Assembly: GCF_026262505.1 (NCBI RefSeq)
Contig: NC_067204.1
Coordinates: 19,797,976 to 19,861,975, forward strand
Length of the DNA stretch: 64,000 nucleotides
Direction: 5' to 3'
Source: Trichomonas vaginalis G3
Lineage: Eukaryota; Parabasalia; Trichomonadida; Trichomonadidae
Under the pieces are notes generated by a model. That model was not told where the DNA came from. It searched no databases and was given only the letters and a program-made list of their open reading frames with translations. This document shows, in pieces, positions 1-8,693 of this stretch. Every line of letters starts with the position of its first letter. Position 1 is the stretch's first letter. The position numbers and the translations under genes are program-made.

Positions 1-249
1 TTTTTATAATAAAAGTGAACTCAGTCCTTTACCAATATTTGAGCAAGGCATATAGTTAAATTTTAATATTTATATCAATGATTTCACTGCAAATCAGAAT
101 TGTTATTTCTAAAATCTAAAAGCCCTGTCAACTGTGCTATAATCATGATGAACTTTTGATAAAATTATTATAAATAGAATGTCAATATATAGAAACAAGC
201 AGTCCAGCATTTCGAAAGTAGTAGGATATGACGGGTTTAGTGACTTTTT
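1..249. other. host flank left of copy A
   Basis: AT-rich sequence with no credible open reading frame. It ends where the poly(A) start of the terminal repeat begins. Nothing else recognised. Confidence 0.5.
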
Positions 250-426
250 AAAAAAAAAAAAAAAAAAAAAAGGTAGTGGGGCTTCCAGGCACTTCGTGCC
301 CTCTAGCCCTGAAGATGATTAGTATAATGAAGTTTTTATTCGGAAAATTGTTTGTCTTCTGGTGTGAATTCGGAGGACTCTTCTTCTTCCTCCATTGCTT
401 CTGGGTCGAAAACATTATATAATGTG
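250..426. repeat. left terminal inverted repeat of copy A
   Basis: 22 A residues are followed by GGTAGTGGGG and about 150 bp that match, as reverse complement, 54213-54438 at the right end of copy C. Relative to that end it lacks the repeated acidic-codon segment. It holds a stem-loop (GGCAC, loop TTC, GTGCC) inside an outer GGGGCT/AGCCCT stem. Published Mavericks usually begin AG, so a poly(A)-GG end is a variant. No target duplication can be assigned because the partner end is not in the window. Confidence 0.85.
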
Positions 427-512
427 TCGCTTTTCACAAATTATATATGTTTTCATGCTTTGTCACTTTTCTGTCACTTTTCGGGTAAAAACATTTTTAT
501 TATTATATATAA

Positions 513-1331
513 ATGAATTTTACAAAACCACCGTTACCGTTCTTTGGAAATAAGAGTAGATGTAAAGATATTATATTGAGAGAACTTAAGAAACTACCGA
601 ATGGTCTAACATTTGTAGATTTGTTCGGTGGAAGTTTCTATATATCCCATTTGTGCCATATAATATTCCCAGACTCAAAGATTATATGCAATGACTTCGA
701 CAACTATATGGACCGTCTCAAACATATTCCAGACACAAACAATATATTGAAAGAGTTAAAAGAAAAGATACCTATAGGTAAGATGGAACGTATACCATTA
801 GATAAGAAAAATATTGTGAGAGAGGTTTTGAAAAAAGCAGAATATATAGACTGGAATAGTATATCTGCTAGACTATTATATAGTGGTGCTATAAGAGTTC
901 ATGACATTGAAACACTTATGTCAAAAGTTTTATATCTTAACTATACAAATGTTTTCAAAGAGGACATAGAAAAATATATTGAGGGTATAGAGTTTGTGAG
1001 ATGTCATTGGACAGATTTGTATGAAAAATATAAAGACAAGGAAAATGTTTTCTTTATAGTGGACCCGCCGTTCTATAACACATGGGATTTTCAATACCAA
1101 GTAGACTGGACTTTGAGAGACTCTTTAGAAACTTTAGACGTTATACATAACCATCCATGCTTTTACTTTACATCCGATAAAAGTGGTTTGGAAACCGTTA
1201 TGAGATGGTTAGAGGACATACATGACTATGAGTTTATATATGACAAGATAGAATATGAGAGAGGTCCTATAAACTGGAGAAAGTGTCATAACAAAGAAAT
1301 TTTATTAGTAAGTAAATGTGGTTTGAAATAG
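513..1331 (+). CDS. D12-class DNA adenine N6-methyltransferase
   Basis: 272 aa. It transfers methyl from S-adenosylmethionine to adenine in DNA. Visible motifs in family order: FGNK (11-14, motif X), DLFGGSF (36-42, AdoMet-binding motif I) and DPPF (184-187, catalytic motif IV, a variant of DPPY). The length is normal for Dam-like D12 enzymes. The start follows a T-rich tract and TATATAA directly before ATG, as for other genes here. It is the first gene after the terminal repeat. Its last 16 bases overlap a small membrane-protein frame. It may mark element DNA or alter host chromatin; the recognition site cannot be read from the sequence. Copy B has the same gene split by a transposon. Confidence 0.9.
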   Translation: MNFTKPPLPFFGNKSRCKDIILRELKKLPNGLTFVDLFGGSFYISHLCHIIFPDSKIICNDFDNYMDRLKHIPDTNNILKELKEKIPIGKMERIPLDKKNIVREVLKKAEYIDWNSISARLLYSGAIRVHDIETLMSKVLYLNYTNVFKEDIEKYIEGIEFVRCHWTDLYEKYKDKENVFFIVDPPFYNTWDFQYQVDWTLRDSLETLDVIHNHPCFYFTSDKSGLETVMRWLEDIHDYEFIYDKIEYERGPINWRKCHNKEILLVSKCGLK

Positions 1332-1447
1332 GACTACTTGTTTTAGGTTTTTTCCATTGTGTCATTTATTTATTTGACGTGGCAGAAAAGTACAGAGAAT
1401 ATGAAGATGAACCAATGCCTGCAAATGTTCAGTATATGTACTCGTAA
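1316..1447 (+). CDS. small predicted membrane protein, 43 aa
   Basis: The frame starts inside the methylase 3' end (16-base overlap) and reads a short acidic lead, one hydrophobic segment (residues about 5-20, GLLVLGFFHCVIYLF) and a charged tail EKYREYEDEP. Copy B keeps exactly the same length and frame (21504-21635) although its neighbouring gene is frameshifted, which favours a real gene. Function unknown; a single-pass membrane protein is the plain reading. It has no T-tract promoter of its own, so it may be read from the methylase transcript. Confidence 0.55.
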   Translation: MWFEIGLLVLGFFHCVIYLFDVAEKYREYEDEPMPANVQYMYS

Positions 1448-1470
1448 GAGATATTTTTATCTAATATTAA

Positions 1471-1833
1471 ATGGACGCACAGAACTTAGCGAATGCACAG
1501 CAACCTGGACAACCAAACCCAGAGAATATTCCAAATGAAGTTAGAATACAAACTGCAATGGCAAACTATGGTCAAGTGCCAACAGATGTACAAATGCAAA
1601 CTGCCATGTCAAATGACGCTGCGTTAGGTTTGCCACCATGGTATGCAAATATGAGATGGAAAGAGTTTTATACAAACCCTGAAGTGGGATATAAACAACT
1701 TTATGCAGATGACGCGAACACAGGAGTTGACCCAGAATATGTTTTCTACCAGAGGAGAAACAGAATGTATGAGCTCCAGTTAAAGAATGCTATGGAACTC
1801 AACAGGAAACGTAAGAGACTAGGCGGACATTAG
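1471..1833 (+). CDS. unknown protein, 120 aa, basic C-terminus
   Basis: Start follows TTTTTATCTAATATTAA. The N-terminus is rich in Gln, Asn and Pro. Residues about 24-50 contain two similar blocks (QTAMANYGQVPTDVQ and QTAMSNDAALGLPPW). The end is basic (NRKRKRLGGH). No family recognised. Placed between the methylase and the amphipathic 80-aa protein, it may be a small virion or DNA-associated protein, but that is inference. Copy B has a one-base deletion near codon 20. Confidence 0.7.
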   Translation: MDAQNLANAQQPGQPNPENIPNEVRIQTAMANYGQVPTDVQMQTAMSNDAALGLPPWYANMRWKEFYTNPEVGYKQLYADDANTGVDPEYVFYQRRNRMYELQLKNAMELNRKRKRLGGH

Positions 1834-1851
1834 ATTTTTACATATAGTAAA

Positions 1852-2094
1852 ATGGGTTTCTTTGGAAGAATAGGAAACTTCTTTCGAAATGTTGGAAGAG
1901 GTATATGGAATGGAATAAAAACCGTAGGAAGAGGAATTTGGAACGGTGTCAAAAATATTGGTAAAAGAGTAGGTCAGTTCGTTGGTATTATACCTAAAGA
2001 CCCTGAACCAGAAGAACAAGCTCCTGTTATACAACAGCCTGAACCTGCACCACAGTCTAGTTGGCAACCAAATCCAACACCTCAACCGTATTAA
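1852..2094 (+). CDS. amphipathic 80-aa protein with Pro-rich tail
   Basis: Start follows TTTTTACATATAGTAAA. The first 45 residues are glycine-rich and amphipathic, with two near-copies of VGRGIWNG[IV]K plus Lys/Arg at intervals, so a membrane-active helix is plausible. The rest is Pro/Gln/Glu-rich and probably disordered. Size and pattern recall small membrane-lytic or core peptides of adenovirus-like virions, but I cannot assign homology. Intact in copy B (22039-22281) with changes mostly in the repeat region; only its 3' part survives at 31693 in copy C. Confidence 0.7.
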   Translation: MGFFGRIGNFFRNVGRGIWNGIKTVGRGIWNGVKNIGKRVGQFVGIIPKDPEPEEQAPVIQQPEPAPQSSWQPNPTPQPY

Positions 2095-2098
2095 AAAA

Positions 2099-2947
2099 TT
2101 ATATTTTTACCGTTCGATAGTAGTTGTATATGAAACTAAGTTCTAAGTAAAACGCATGGTATAATGGAATTATTCTTTTTCTTCCATCTGTAGTAAACCA
2201 TACTTGAAAGTCTGAAATACTTCCACTCGGCGGTTCGTATAACTTTGTAGGTTTTTCGTAAAAGTCATTTGCCAAGCATAAGAAAGAGTTTTGGGCGCCA
2301 GAAAATGAAGCATGAACTATCACAGCATCTTGGTCGAAAACATCTTTAAATAAATATGGTTCATCTCTTGCATATCGACTGTAAATATTTGCTAAAGGAA
2401 GTTCGACTTTCTGATTTAACATTCTTTGCAAATAATACCATGACATTGCAGTGAATTCTGTATATATTTGTTCGTCTTTATTTGGATTGTTTTCGTAGAT
2501 TTGAAATGACACTTGTGAATTTTGTTTGTCATATACAATTCTCACATAAAGTGTGCTCTCGGTATTTGCATATTCATCAGCATATTTTGCATAACATGAA
2601 TTTATTTTATCTTCTATATTTTTTAACGCAGTCTGTAGAGAAGATGAAAGGTCAACTTGTATTAGCTCAATTTCTTCCCACATTTTTCGTTTCCCTTCAG
2701 ATATATAATCTATATGAAACTTTACAATAAATGGAAAACTTTTATCTTCTACAGACACAAACTTCATTCTACGAAAGCCAATAGCTTTTGTGACAGATGG
2801 GTCTCTTAGCCATCTTAATGGGTAGTCAAAACGATAGCCTTCATGCTTTACGGTCTCTGTCTCAAACTTTTGACCGACATTAGTAAAAAGTTCATCTAAT
2901 GGTTTAGTTGTAGCAACTCTTGAATTTTCTTTTTCTATTGGAAGCAT
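2099..2947 (-). CDS. variable-centre protein, 282 aa
   Basis: Unknown family. Residues 1-63 and about 204-282 are nearly identical between copies A and B, while residues about 65-203 are largely different in sequence. The C-terminal block contains HASFSGAQNSFLC and a motif SDFQVWFTTDG. A paralogue with the same end blocks lies at 7707-8567. The gene is divergent from the tail-fibre gene across an 18-bp shared promoter and tail to tail with the 80-aa gene. Conserved ends with an exchanged centre suggest a surface or receptor-contact protein in a fixed scaffold, which is inference only. Confidence 0.75.
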   Translation of the reverse strand: MLPIEKENSRVATTKPLDELFTNVGQKFETETVKHEGYRFDYPLRWLRDPSVTKAIGFRRMKFVSVEDKSFPFIVKFHIDYISEGKRKMWEEIELIQVDLSSSLQTALKNIEDKINSCYAKYADEYANTESTLYVRIVYDKQNSQVSFQIYENNPNKDEQIYTEFTAMSWYYLQRMLNQKVELPLANIYSRYARDEPYLFKDVFDQDAVIVHASFSGAQNSFLCLANDFYEKPTKLYEPPSGSISDFQVWFTTDGRKRIIPLYHAFYLELSFIYNYYRTVKI

Positions 2948-2965
2948 ATTTTATCTAGAATAAAA
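2948..2965. promoter_or_regulatory. 18-bp bidirectional promoter
   Basis: Only 18 bp separate the start codons of the divergent 282-aa and tail-fibre genes. Both strands read a T-rich tract followed within about 10 bp by A-rich sequence and ATG. The same spacing and near-identical sequence recur at 32674-32691 in copy C. Confidence 0.6.
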
Positions 2966-4639
2966 ATGTCAAATGAAACAGCGTCTATGAGAGAAATACA
3001 ACACAACCGACAACTCATTGTGCAAGCTCTAAATAAGAACACAACAAACTTTTCAAACTATTCTAAGATATCTGAGTCATTGAAAGAAGGAAACTTAAAA
3101 CTGACATTAAACCCAATGACAGATGAGTTTCTGTTTCAAGACAATAAGAACCATACTGTCTGTATAAATCCAACAAAAGGAACTTTAAACGAGAAACCTA
3201 TAAATGAACTTCTTTTGAAAGCAGATGTTGACAACAAAGCTGACAAAGAATATGTAGACGATGCAATAGCAAAAGAAGAAGAAAGAGCTAACAATGCTTA
3301 TGCAACAAAAGAACATACTCATCCTGAACTAGCAGACAAAACATATGTTGACAATAAAATGTCAAGTGAAGTGACAAAAGCTGAAAACGAATATTCTAAA
3401 AAGACTCATACACATTATATTAACCAAATACCAAGTCTTAAGGAAACATTAGAGACAAAAGCAGATAAGACTCATACACATACCATTGCAAATATTACAA
3501 ACTTACAAGAAACCTTAAACAGTAAAAGTGACGTTGGACATACACATTCTATATCTGAAATAACAGACTTAAACGTTAGCCTTGAAAATAAAGCAGATAA
3601 GGAATATGTGAATGAAATATACCAAAGTTTGATAGGAACAACAAAAAATATTGAAACTATTGTTGGCGACTTTTCTGTCGATGAAGAAAATAAATATTTT
3701 AGATGGCAGTTTGTACATTCCTTAAGAAATGGTACACGGTATAAACTCATTCCGAAAAATAACAATGAAATGTATGTAAGCTATATAAAGAATGATGGTA
3801 CACAAGTTAAAGTTCCATTAGACAACAACTGTTACTTAAACTTATATGGAGACGAACAAAAGAAATATTTAAGAGTTTATGAAATGGCAGATATGACATT
3901 GCCTGACCCAGCTCCAATACCATATTATTATGACTATGGATATGACGGCGGAGCACAACATGCAGATGAACAAAAGTTAACATTATATTTAGATTATTAT
4001 AGATATAAAAGATATAATGCAATAGAAAAAACGAGAATAGTATATTATTATACAGATGACAGAAATAAATATTATAGTCAAGATTTTACCTACCCCGAAA
4101 ACATAAGATTATATTATAAAAAATATTCTGACACAAACCAGAAGAAACCTGAAATGGTTGCACTATATTTTAAGTTCAAAAGAGACAATCCTATATTATC
4201 TCATATGTTTGATTTAATGAACCCAGTAGGTTCTATTTATACATCTATGGATGTAAGAGGTCCTCAAGCAATGTTTGGTGTTGGTGCATGGGAACAAATA
4301 GTCGACAGGTTTTTGTATTGTGCAAACTCTTCAAAGGAAACAGGTGGAAGTAAAACGATTTCAGGTGAAAATTTACCTGCACACAGTCATTACGTAAATT
4401 TAAGTACATCTCAAGAAGGTTGGCATAAGCATAGATATTGGGATTGGACAGGAATGACAAAAGGTAAAGGATATGATGTTAAAGACGACGTTAAGTTTGC
4501 TATAAATTGTTACTGGGATGACACTTGGGGAGAAGGAGACCATACACATCGCGTTACAGGATATACGCAAACAACGGGACAAAGTAAAGAATACATGCCA
4601 CCTTACATGACAGTTTACGCATGGTATAGAATTGCTTAG
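2966..4639 (+). CDS. phage-type tail fibre / collar-domain protein, 557 aa
   Basis: The N-terminus (about 1-95) is conserved between copies. The next part has repeats of the phage-fibre type, with HTH plus ISEITDL or IANITNL and ETL/KAD units (about 110-220). A tyrosine-rich region then follows (about 300-400). The C-terminus is a tail-collar-like domain: PVGSIYTSM, W-Q-I-DRFL, a GGS turn, NLPAHSHY, a second HTH and a final MPPYMTVYAWYR. HxH motifs coordinate metal in phage short tail fibres (T4 gp12 family knowledge). Likely trimeric and used for attachment, by inference. Divergent from the 282-aa gene; its stop overlaps the integrase stop. Copy C has a 399-aa version with a different middle. 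Confidence 0.8.
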   Translation: MSNETASMREIQHNRQLIVQALNKNTTNFSNYSKISESLKEGNLKLTLNPMTDEFLFQDNKNHTVCINPTKGTLNEKPINELLLKADVDNKADKEYVDDAIAKEEERANNAYATKEHTHPELADKTYVDNKMSSEVTKAENEYSKKTHTHYINQIPSLKETLETKADKTHTHTIANITNLQETLNSKSDVGHTHSISEITDLNVSLENKADKEYVNEIYQSLIGTTKNIETIVGDFSVDEENKYFRWQFVHSLRNGTRYKLIPKNNNEMYVSYIKNDGTQVKVPLDNNCYLNLYGDEQKKYLRVYEMADMTLPDPAPIPYYYDYGYDGGAQHADEQKLTLYLDYYRYKRYNAIEKTRIVYYYTDDRNKYYSQDFTYPENIRLYYKKYSDTNQKKPEMVALYFKFKRDNPILSHMFDLMNPVGSIYTSMDVRGPQAMFGVGAWEQIVDRFLYCANSSKETGGSKTISGENLPAHSHYVNLSTSQEGWHKHRYWDWTGMTKGKGYDVKDDVKFAINCYWDDTWGEGDHTHRVTGYTQTTGQSKEYMPPYMTVYAWYRIA

Positions 4640-5580
4640 TCGTCATTTTCAACTTCTTTAGCATATTCGTCAGGAGTTGTCTTATATTTGTTAGGAACTG
4701 TCTTTGAAAGTATACCACCTTGAACTTTGACAAGTTTGAAACGAGGTCTGACAATAGTAGTTTTATCTTCTGCTTGCAGTGTGTACATTTTGCCATGTTT
4801 GCCTAAAACTTCATAATATTTCTCTTGTATACTTTCTTCTATTTTTACGAACACGAATGTGAGTACCTGTCGGGTTCCCATTGTTGTCATAGTCAATAGT
4901 ATTTTCATATGGGTCGCGTTTAGGTATTTCTATTTTACTTTGTCACCTTTCTGAAGTTTGAAGCCCGGCATTCTTTCTTGTTTGTTCTTTTGACTAATAT
5001 TAAATATATAGTCTTTCTCTAAGTCAGGGTTGTTTTTTCATTTCTTCGGGGAGTGGTTCCCAAACCTTTTTGTTTACGGTTATTGTAAATATTTAAAACT
5101 TGTCTCATCTTTGCCATGGAGAAGTGTCTATATTTGTCGTCATATGACATTTCATTTGCTTCACCCCTTGTGGTTGGTTTAAGTCTCTTAACATTTTTAT
5201 ACAACCGTCAATGACACAAGAGCAAATGGTTTTGGTCGACAATGAAATATTGGTTTACATTTTTTGAACGCAGATAGTTTTTTATATCATCTGATTTGAA
5301 AGAACTTCACAGTCAGATGTCAGTTTTGTTGGATGTATTTGTCAACGAATATTGTCAAAGCAGTTTCACATCTAAATATTTTTGGACCATAATGGTATGG
5401 CTTCACAGTATCTTGTGTTTTGACCAACAAATATAACCAGTATGGAGGTCCATCTTCTCTATACCTCGGAATGTTTTCCAAGATATCCATAAACCAAGCA
5501 TTTGTGTTGAACTAAAATTTTATCATGAGTGCTTTCTTTGTCGCTTTAGAAACATAGGGGTCCTTGTTTGGATTCGTCAT
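4636..5580 (-). pseudogene. integrase, frameshifted
   Basis: Homologue of the intact integrase at 33888-34847 with several one-base indels, so no long frame remains. Blocks from the C-terminal SH3-like part and the catalytic core are recognisable in different frames. The third catalytic position is again GAC (Asp). Confidence 0.8.
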
Positions 5581-5597
5581 TTTTTAACCCATAAGAA

Positions 5598-5997
5598 ATG
5601 GGTTTATTTGGCGCATTAGCAGGAGTTGCATCAGATTTTTGCCCGCAGTGGGAACAATAGCTAGAGGTGCTTTTGGAATTGGAAGGAAGATTTTGAGTAC
5701 ATTAGGTATACTGAAAAGAGAAAGCACAACCTATTATACAAACTGTACAGAAAGGTTGGAGGTAGCACGAGATGCAGCAAATCTTATTCCAAATCCTGAA
5801 ACAAGAGGAAAAGTTCAAGGATGGATGGACAATGTAGGAAGACAAGCAGGAAACTATTATAACAAAGCAAAGACTACTATAACCAAGCAGGACACTATAT
5901 GGACCAAGGTGAAAGATTCTTTAACAGAGGATATAACCATGCACAACAATGGGTAAACAATAACCAACCTCAACCGCCTCAAACGTGGGGAATGTAA
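5598..5997 (+). pseudogene. 133-aa amphipathic protein gene, frameshifted
   Basis: Starts MGLFGALAGVAS like the intact gene at 34865-35266. It loses one base in the codon run after VAS and has further indels, so the middle and end are in other frames. Divergent from the integrase over 17 bp. Confidence 0.75.
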
Positions 5998-6017
5998 AAT
6001 TTTTTTACTGAGATGAA

Positions 6018-6179
6018 ATGAACAATACAGCATTGAGACAAATGGGTTCAAGATGGATTTGTCGACTTCCAGCAGTTACACCACGTGTTTGTCAAGTTCT
6101 TCCTATACCTCAGGAAGTTTTAGACCGACTTAAAAAACAACAACCAGTTGAAACAAACCAAACTAAAATTTTTTACTGA
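6018..6179 (+). CDS. small unknown protein, 53 aa (altered C-terminus)
   Basis: Counterpart of the 51-aa gene at 35286. The upstream motif TTTTTTACTGAGATGAA directly before ATG is shared. Two three-base deletions and one single-base deletion change the last residues. It keeps WICRLPAV and RVCQVLPIPQEVLDRLK. Function unknown. Confidence 0.5.
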   Translation: MNNTALRQMGSRWICRLPAVTPRVCQVLPIPQEVLDRLKKQQPVETNQTKIFY

Positions 6180-6185
6180 GATGAA

Positions 6186-6770
6186 ATGACCGAAGAAGTT
6201 GAAACGGTAGATTTGACACCACAAACAAAAAGTTCAGAACCATTGTCAAAACCTGTCAAAGAACTTACAGATGAAGAGAAAAATTCAATAATAGAAAGTG
6301 CCAGGTCTGGAAATACAAACCCTAACTATAAAGTCACTTTTCATAGAAATGGAACGGCTAGTATCTCAAAAAGAAACAGACTCTCACAAATAAAATATTG
6401 AAGTCTGAAGGAGCTTTCGAGACAACAGATGGAAAAGTTTACTTCACTGACCAACAGTTCTATTATAGAACATCTCATTGACTTAGAGTCGAAATATTCT
6501 AAACTTTACAACAAACACAAAAAGTTGAAAGGAAAACAAAAACAAATGGCATATGATATTTATGAAGATGTTGACGACACAACTGTTCCTGCAGTGGGGT
6601 AAAACCCGAGGAACCGAAAAGTGACGAAAAAACCGATAGAAGAAGAAAAACCAAAAACTGAAGATAAACCAAAACCAAAGTTTAGTTTCCAAACTAAACC
6701 AAGTCAACCTTCATTAGCTGGTATGGGTTGGCGTCAAAGACTTATGGTAGCAGGAGGTTATGTAAAGTAA
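6186..6770 (+). pseudogene. 194-aa Lys/Glu-rich protein gene, frameshifted
   Basis: Same start context and N-terminus (MTEEVETVDLTPQTK) as the intact gene at 35461-36045. A one-base loss in an A run ends the frame at 6401; later parts continue in other frames up to the GYVK stop. Confidence 0.75.
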
Positions 6771-6803
6771 AGAAAAAAAAAACATTTTTTTATTTTTATA
6801 AAA

Positions 6804-7049
6804 ATGCCCCCATATAGAATGGATAGAAAATCTGCTAGAATAAAAGCAGAGTTGCAAAGATATGGTTGGAGAGTTTCGAAGAATTTTAAATATAGGAAGG
6901 GAAGACCCATAAAAGTCTATGACAAATTGTCTGGTCTTCGCTACGAAATGGACTTAGAAACAGCGCGCGCCAATTATCCAAACAGACTAGAGAGGTTAGA
7001 AGAAGAACGTCTTATGGACATGCCTTTCGATGTGTTAAACATTGCATGA
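6804..7049 (+). pseudogene. DNA polymerase B gene with large internal deletion
   Basis: The first 76 codons match the intact polymerase at 36079. The sequence then jumps to the last codons (ending in AAACATTGCATGA), so about 1.9 kb with all catalytic motifs is gone. The 81-aa leftover frame is open but cannot be a polymerase. Confidence 0.8.
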
Positions 7050-7097
7050 AGTAAAAATTTATTTTTAAAAAAGTGACATTTTTTTATTTTATTTGAA

Positions 7098-7682
7098 ATG
7101 TACGCTGAGTTTGTTGGAGAAGACCGTTGGGAAACTTGTTTGTTAGATGAGAAATATGAAATTCACTGTTGTGAGTCATTTGAAGTCAGAAACAAAAAGA
7201 CAAAAGGAGTTTTAAGCGAATGGGAGCGAAATAACGGATATGTTGATATGAAGATGGGTGGAAAACACTATCTTAAACATGTTGTCATTGCAACTCATTT
7301 TATACTGAATCCTAACAATTTACCTTTTGTAGACCATATAAACCATATAAGAAACGACAATAGACTTGAAAACTTACGTTGGGTCACTTATTCTGAAAAC
7401 AATAAGAACAAAGGCAAATTTGGAGATATTGTATACGAATTTGTCGACGAACTAGAAGATGAAACAATTGAAATTACAGACTATGGCAAGCATACGTTTG
7501 AGTTTTACTACTATAGCGAAGAACAAGACTCTTTCTACTTTTATACCGGCGTAAACTATAGGAAATTACAAGTATATTTTACTAAGGCGGGCTATGCTTA
7601 TGTAAACACTAGAGATACAGATGGAAAATACGTTCAAATACATCTTAACAAATTCAAGAAGCTATATGGCATACCATTTTAA
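7098..7682 (+). CDS. HNH endonuclease (phage/homing type), 194 aa
   Basis: The family pattern is visible: VVIATHFI, then PNNLPFVDHI, NHIRNDNRLENLRWVT and SENNKNK (about residues 66-118). These are the His-Asn-His core of phage and intron-type HNH nucleases. The N-terminus resembles a NUMOD4-like lead. The C-terminal 75 residues (Tyr-rich) are unknown. It lies right after the polymerase gene, a usual place for homing-type nucleases. Copy C has no such gene there but another HNH protein at 38735. Copy B keeps only fragments. Promoter T-tract and TTTGAA precede the ATG. Confidence 0.8.
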   Translation: MYAEFVGEDRWETCLLDEKYEIHCCESFEVRNKKTKGVLSEWERNNGYVDMKMGGKHYLKHVVIATHFILNPNNLPFVDHINHIRNDNRLENLRWVTYSENNKNKGKFGDIVYEFVDELEDETIEITDYGKHTFEFYYYSEEQDSFYFYTGVNYRKLQVYFTKAGYAYVNTRDTDGKYVQIHLNKFKKLYGIPF

Positions 7683-7706
7683 AACAATATATTTTACATA
7701 TATTAA

Positions 7707-8567
7707 ATGCTTCGGGTTGAAAAACAAAGAACAAAAGTAGCAGATACAAAACCGTTAGACTATATCTTTACAAATGCTGGTAGGACTATTTCAGATGAAG
7801 AAATTTCATCCCGAGCATACAGGTTTGACTATCCAATTCGTTGGCTTCAAAGTCCTTCAGATGCAAAGGCAATAGGATTTAGAAGAGTTTTGTTTTCAAA
7901 TAGAACTAACGCATTTATGTTCGCAGTATATTTTCATGGGCAGTATAAAGGTCCTGATGGTCTAATAGACAAATTTGACGAAATGAGAATCTTTACAGTT
8001 CGTTCAGACGAAAGTCTTGAGAAAACTCTAAATGACTTTCAAACTCAAATGAACAAATATTATTGGGAATTTCAAGAAAAATACGACTCTTTACTAAATG
8101 GAACATACTATCTGAAACTAGAATATGACAAGATGAACTCCACCGTTTCATTTCAAAAGATTGAAATTAACCCTCCAAGAGATACACAGTTTTTATTTTG
8201 GGAAGTAGACAAACGTTCTTGGGCACAATTTCTTCGGTTACTAAACCAGAACGAACCATTACCACCAGATGGTCCATTTCAATTTATACTTCCACCAGCA
8301 GATTTGATGGTTTATAGAAACGTGTTTGACCCTCAAAATGTTATGTGTCATGCAAGTTTCAGTTCAAGCAACAATAGTTTTCTATGTATTGGTAAGGACT
8401 TTTATGACTTTGCTTCTAAATTCTACGAACCATCTAGTAACAGTTTCTCTGACTTTCAAGTTTGGTTCACAACAAATGGTGTGCAACATATTATTCCATT
8501 GTACTATGACTTTTATCTCGAATTGTCTTTCATATATAACTACGGAAAAGTGCTGAAAAAGTATTGA
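7707..8567 (+). CDS. variable-centre protein paralogue, 286 aa
   Basis: Shares end blocks with the 282-aa protein: KPLDYIFTNAG, RFDYPIRWL, AIGFRR at the start and HASFSSSNNSFLC, SDFQVWFTTNG, LELSFIYNY at the end. The middle is unlike either 282-aa version. Unknown function. It is in the accessory zone after the HNH gene and is truncated at 30038 in copy B. Duplication and divergence of a surface-type scaffold is an inference. Confidence 0.7.
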   Translation: MLRVEKQRTKVADTKPLDYIFTNAGRTISDEEISSRAYRFDYPIRWLQSPSDAKAIGFRRVLFSNRTNAFMFAVYFHGQYKGPDGLIDKFDEMRIFTVRSDESLEKTLNDFQTQMNKYYWEFQEKYDSLLNGTYYLKLEYDKMNSTVSFQKIEINPPRDTQFLFWEVDKRSWAQFLRLLNQNEPLPPDGPFQFILPPADLMVYRNVFDPQNVMCHASFSSSNNSFLCIGKDFYDFASKFYEPSSNSFSDFQVWFTTNGVQHIIPLYYDFYLELSFIYNYGKVLKKY

Positions 8568-8693
8568 AAAATATAATTTAGGTGAAGATATTAGAAAATA
8601 ACATTTTTTCTAACATCGTAGAAAACTCATGAAAACAATTTATTTTTGACACTTTCACAAAAAACATAAAAAAGTGAAGTTAAACGTTAAGGT

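Noticed and set aside
250-271. Poly(A) tail of a retrotransposon
   Set aside because: The A run is part of the terminal repeat, being present as T run at the opposite end in inverted orientation.
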